In this document: piece after piece, positions 51,661 through 54,539 of the stretch | Layout of the letters: each line of letters opens with the position of its first letter | How positions within the stretch are numbered: the first letter of the stretch is position 1 | Assembly: GCF_016919165.1 (NCBI RefSeq) | Contig: NZ_JAFFPS010000019.1 | Span: forward strand, 1 to 54,539 | From: Leptospira chreensis | GTDB taxonomy: Bacteria; Spirochaetota; Leptospiria; Leptospirales; Leptospiraceae | Reading direction: 5' to 3' | Length of the DNA: 54,539 nucleotides | Notes under the pieces: model-generated | What the model saw: the letters and a program-made list of their open reading frames with translations, nothing else | Databases searched by the model: none | What the model was told of the DNA's origin: nothing | Made by a program: the position numbers and the translations under genes

Positions 51661-52529
51661 ATGGCGCGATGAAGACATTTTGCAATTTCAAAATTTTGGG
51701 AATTGCGTTTCACCAGTGAGAATGTCGACCGTTCTTTCCCCGTAGAACCTCCGCAGCTTCCGACTGGTAAGGAAACTGCCAAAATTAATCATTTTAAATT
51801 CAGTAATTGAAACAATTCCTAACTTAAAAGTCTTTTTTAAAGACCTTTTTCGGTTTATGCAAGACGATACCTTGTTTTTCATTGAGGTTCCACATTTTAT
51901 TGCCTATTTTAATAATAGGAGGATCGATGCGTTTTCACATCTAACATCCAATTGGTTTACGGTAAAGTTTTTCGAACATCTATCGGTTGGTTATCACTTT
52001 GAACTAATTGATGTGTCCATTGATTCCACAGAGGTGGATCTATTTATTTGTTAGGTAAAAAACCAATGAAAATAAAAGTCTTCCTTCAATACCAATTTCT
52101 GTTCAGAAAATCATCACAGAGGAAATTCAATTTTTAAATGAATCCTCTTTTGAAAAGTTTAGGAATGAAATAGATGATATAAAATCGAAACTCATCGAGA
52201 AACTTTTATTATTCAAATCAAAAGGATTCACATTGTGTGGTTATGGTGGAGGACTAAAGGCTGCTACATTATTGAATTGGTTGGCTATGCCTGATCTCGA
52301 GTATACGGTTGATAAAGATCCATATAAAGTTGGGAAATTTATCCCGGGATTGAATCTTCCTATTTTAGAAGTTGGAACTTTAGAAACGGATGAAACGAAA
52401 AAAGTAATGATTAACCTTGCGATCAACTTCAACGAAGAAGTGGAAAGTTCACTGTTCTCCCTATTAAAAAATGGGGATATAATTGTCCATGTATTCCCAG
52501 AAATGAAATTTGTTGAAATAAACAAGTAA
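51661..52529 (+). pseudogene. Decayed SAM-dependent C-methyltransferase
   Basis: Two broken frames join into one family. From 51746 the frame reads IILNSVIETIPNLKVFFKD then DDTLFFIEVPHFIAYFNN and ends at a stop at 52054. A different frame from 52059 continues through KLLLFKSKGFTLCGYGGGLK and PYKVGKFIPGLNLPILEV to 52529. These are the middle and the C-terminal (Methyltransf_14) domain of a C-methyltransferase. A TAG at 51743, stops at 52052-52058 and a frameshift break it, and the N-terminal SAM-binding half is mostly missing. Codons before 51743 (from about 51661) may be a remnant of the N-terminus. No functional product is likely. Confidence 0.75.
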
Positions 52530-52545
52530 GACAGAAACTGGGAAG

Positions 52546-52683
52546 TTAGCCTACATTTACGAATACATCGAATAATACCATTTGAATTTCGGTAAATCGA
52601 TCTTTGTTTTCAAGAAACCAGGTTCGATTGTTATTTAATTTTAATTCAGATAAGAAATTTAGAATATTTTTACTCATTTTCAT
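52546..52683 (-). pseudogene. Truncated second copy of DUF2461 gene
   Basis: A 45-codon frame whose residues 3-34 (SKNILNFLSELKLNNNR, WFLENKDRFTEIQ) are almost identical to the N-terminus of the DUF2461 protein encoded at 48904-49569; the DNA is also similar. After residue 34 the match stops abruptly and a stop follows. It is a truncated duplicate, next to the decayed methyltransferase. Confidence 0.85.
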
Positions 52684-52774
52684 TATGGATGCATTTCCTT
52701 AATGATGGAAGATTCCTTTATTTTCACCATTCATATCCAATTTCATATCCGAATATAAGATGCAATCAACGATA

Positions 52775-52803
52775 AAAAGCCATCGCATATACCGATGGCT
52801 TTT
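52775..52803 (-). terminator. Terminator of propeller lipoprotein gene
   Basis: AAAAGCCATCG-CATATAC-CGATGGCTTTT, an 11-bp perfect stem. On the minus strand it is 45 bp after the stop at 52849 and ends in a T-run, a typical Rho-independent terminator. It could work in both directions. Confidence 0.8.
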
Positions 52804-52848
52804 CCGAACTATTGTTTATGATAGGGGTTTTTTAAACATATACTACCA

Positions 52849-53901
52849 TCAGTTTTTCTTTCGCCAATTCGCCCACATGACGCGATTGGTACCATCAATG
52901 GAAACAACGACCCACGTATCATTGCCATAAGCCACTGCATACCAGTAATTGGCAGCTGTCGCCATCCGTGGTGTCCAGTTGATTCCATCCGTCGAAGTCA
53001 TGATCCGATTGGTTCCCGTCGGCGACGTGGCCAGAAAAAGTCCATTTCCATAACTAACAGCAGTCCATTCATTGGCCTCAGCAGCCGCACGTGCCGTCCA
53101 ATTGATCCCGTCAGGCGAGGTCATCACTCGGTTTGTTCCCGATCGTGCCACTGCCACAAAAAGTCCTTTCCCATAGGTGACAGACTGCCATCCATTCGAT
53201 TCGGCAGCCGTACGAAGTGTCCAATTCTTACCATCAGTAGATGTTGCCACACGACTCGTTCCAAATACACTGACAGCCACATACAAACCATTCCCGTATG
53301 TGACATCACGCCAAGATTGAGCCGCCGGTTCCGTGTTTTTCGTCCAGGTCGTGCCATCTGGCGAGGAAAAAAAATGGCTACTAGAACCGACAGCTACAAA
53401 AAGATTATCTCCGTAGGTAACAGATTCAAACTGACCACCGGCATGAGTGCGTGTCGTCCAAGTAATCCCATCGGCCGATCCCATAATGTTCCCTGTATGA
53501 GCACTACTCCCACTGGCAACGGCCACCATTGTGTTATTTCCATAAGCAATATCCAGCCACTGCTCTGCACTTCCAGCTGCCCTTGCCGTCCAGGTTTTTG
53601 CATCAGGAGAGGTCATGACTCGGTTGGTCCCACTTTGCGCTACAGAGATAAATTGATTGTTCGCAAAGCCTAATCCAGCCCAATTATTGGCTTCCGGAGC
53701 ATTCGCACTGGTAAATTCACTAAAAGTACAATCCTCTGGTTTGGTGATACAGGTGCTCGTGGTTTGATTAGCAAGAAGTAAACCGAGACCCATGAGTTGG
53801 TCAGCATTGTTTTCATTCTGTTTGCAAGAAACAGCTAAAGTTCCCAGTAGACAAACTGCCACTAGGGATTTATAAAACGCGAGGGATAGGAATTGATTCA
53901 T
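52849..53901 (-). CDS. Lipoprotein with seven propeller-like repeats
   Basis: 350 aa from ATG 53901, preceded by GGAG; the frame extends to 53949 without a ribosome site. Lipobox LAVSC near residue 26. From about residue 70 seven repeats of about 40 residues follow, each of the form W-x-x-V-x-YGNGLFVAV, GTNRVMTSPDG, W-T-x-R. The number suggests a closed seven-bladed beta-propeller on the cell surface or in the periplasm. No catalytic residues are seen; binding function is likely. A terminator follows. Confidence 0.82.
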   Translation of the reverse strand: MNQFLSLAFYKSLVAVCLLGTLAVSCKQNENNADQLMGLGLLLANQTTSTCITKPEDCTFSEFTSANAPEANNWAGLGFANNQFISVAQSGTNRVMTSPDAKTWTARAAGSAEQWLDIAYGNNTMVAVASGSSAHTGNIMGSADGITWTTRTHAGGQFESVTYGDNLFVAVGSSSHFFSSPDGTTWTKNTEPAAQSWRDVTYGNGLYVAVSVFGTSRVATSTDGKNWTLRTAAESNGWQSVTYGKGLFVAVARSGTNRVMTSPDGINWTARAAAEANEWTAVSYGNGLFLATSPTGTNRIMTSTDGINWTPRMATAANYWYAVAYGNDTWVVVSIDGTNRVMWANWRKKN

Positions 53902-54358
53902 TAACTCTCCATTTAGTAAATCTTGCCGTGCGAACCTTGGCATCGACAAGTGATCCTTGTTCAGACACTGGGTCCAAATTCGGAATCGGCTCTAATTTCT
54001 TCGTGAGTTTTGGGCTCAGTCGAGGAGAAAATGGAACCATCAAGGAGATTTAGACAAATTTTTAGGGTTTTCGAGAAGAATTCGCGGGATTTCGGGACAG
54101 ACCTACCAATTGATAGTGAATTTCAGGATCAAAATAAAGTGTGCTCCCAATGAGATTGGATTCTGTTTAGATGATTGAATCAACCAAGGGCGCCTGGGCG
54201 ACCCCGAACTAAAAATAAGCGTCAGAATGCCTTCCTGACTCCTGCCAGCTGAACTTCCTGTTCAGACTGGCGAGCTCCGTAATCCTGCTCCGCCCATGTC
54301 AGAAATGCATTCTGACATGGGAACCCATGCGATATCTAGATTGGTCTTAGAACATAAA
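53902..54358. other. Intergenic region with hairpin cluster
   Basis: About 450 bp between the propeller lipoprotein gene and the 23S rRNA end. Three strong inverted repeats stand in a row: GTCAG/CTGAC (about 54221-54239), GCCAG-CTGAAC/GTTCAG-A-CTGGC (54244-54271) and CATGTCAGAA-ATGCA-TTCTGACATG (about 54295-54319). No ORF and no 5S rRNA gene were found. The role is unknown. Confidence 0.55.
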
Positions 54359-54390
54359 AAAAGCCTCTGATCTTGTGACCAAAGGCTTTT
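54359..54390 (-). terminator. 23S rRNA terminator
   Basis: On the minus strand AAAAGCCT pairs with AGGCTTTT (54390-54383 and 54366-54359), followed by a run of seven T. It lies about 80 bp beyond the 23S rRNA 3' end and is the probable end of the rRNA transcript. Confidence 0.75.
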
Positions 54391-54442
54391 CCCAACATTT
54401 GTATACGACATGTAAACGAACAAACAACGCTATAATCTATAC

Positions 54443-54462
54443 ATACACGTTAACACGTGTAT
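54443..54462 (-). other. Hairpin next to 23S rRNA 3' end
   Basis: ATACACGT-TAAC-ACGTGTAT, a perfect 8-bp stem about 10 bp after the 23S 3' end. Possibly a processing or stability structure of the rRNA precursor. Confidence 0.45.
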
Positions 54463-54470
54463 ATTGTAAT

Positions 54471-54539
54471 ATGGTCAAGCCGATCGAGCGATTAGTATCA
54501 CTTGGCTGAATCCATTACTGAACTTACACCTGTGACCTA
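54471..54539 (-). rRNA. rrl: 23S ribosomal RNA, 3' end (partial)
   Basis: The minus strand reads CACAGGTGTAAGTTCAG, TGATACTAATCGCTCGATCGG and CTTGACC, matching the conserved 3' end of 23S rRNA (GTACTAAT...GGCTTAACC in E. coli). The gene continues past the window. No 5S gene follows, consistent with the unlinked rRNA genes of Leptospira. Confidence 0.9.

Noticed and set aside
54240..54300. Possible tRNA in the hairpin cluster
   Set aside because: The hairpins do not give acceptor, anticodon and T arms of correct length, and no TTCGA-type T loop is present.
1..54539. CRISPR array or insertion sequence
   Set aside because: No regularly spaced direct repeats and no transposase-like protein were seen on either strand; only the small dispersed repeats were found.

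Overview
The window looks like chromosomal DNA of a free-living (saprophytic-clade) Leptospira. The supporting signs are a low-GC genome, many spirochaete-type lipoproteins with relaxed lipoboxes, frequent TTG/GTG starts, dispersed rRNA genes (a 23S rRNA 3' end with no 5S gene after it), and a complete nitrate/nitrite assimilation block. The genus assignment is inference from gene style; no database was searched.

Region 1 (1-13.5 kb) is a nitrogen and molybdenum-cofactor block. nirB (cut by the window edge), nirD and a siroheme methyltransferase (cobA) are followed by a moaC-moaB fusion and moeA. After a near-consensus sigma-54 (-24/-12) promoter come a NarK-type nitrate/nitrite transporter and a 718-aa molybdopterin oxidoreductase, presumably the nitrate reductase. 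A convergent moeB-rhodanese gene and the moaA-moaD-moaE-mobA-HAD run complete the cofactor pathway. Together these genes import nitrate, reduce it to nitrite and then ammonium, and make both cofactors needed (bis-MGD and siroheme).

Region 2 (13.7-31.5 kb) is mixed housekeeping and envelope: a lipoprotein, a HisKA_2 sensor kinase with a small membrane partner, an M14-like peptidase, an alpha/beta hydrolase, DNA-3-methyladenine glycosylase I, a TolC-RND-TetR efflux operon without an adaptor gene, a MarR regulator flanked by two near-identical palindromic operators, an Rnk-like factor, a Cys-rich secreted protein, a glycosyltransferase, a DUF2306 membrane protein, and a TetR/lipoprotein-hydrolase divergent pair.

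Region 3 (31.7-37.1 kb) is signalling and arsenic: a SpoIIAA-like protein with a chemotaxis-type transducer, a hybrid PAS histidine kinase, and an orphan arsenite methyltransferase (ArsM).

Region 4 (37.2-48.8 kb) is rich in lipoproteins, including two TRL-like lipoproteins (the first behind a hairpin that hides its ribosome binding site), a Cox11-like CxC lipoprotein, a discoidin-like lipoprotein and a DsbA-like lipoprotein. A long-chain acyl-CoA synthetase and an AraC regulator are also here.

Region 5 (48.9-54.5 kb) holds a DUF2461 gene, an HrgA-like HARE-HTH protein, an RRM RNA-binding protein, a decayed zone (a broken C-methyltransferase pseudogene and a truncated second copy of the DUF2461 gene), a seven-repeat propeller-like lipoprotein, and the 3' end of a 23S rRNA gene on the minus strand.

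The most unusual signal not explained by genes is a family of three dispersed ~120-130 bp structured repeats (27.3, 44.5 and 50.6 kb), all in the same orientation, with compensatory base changes in a hairpin. No CRISPR array, transposase or tRNA gene was seen.
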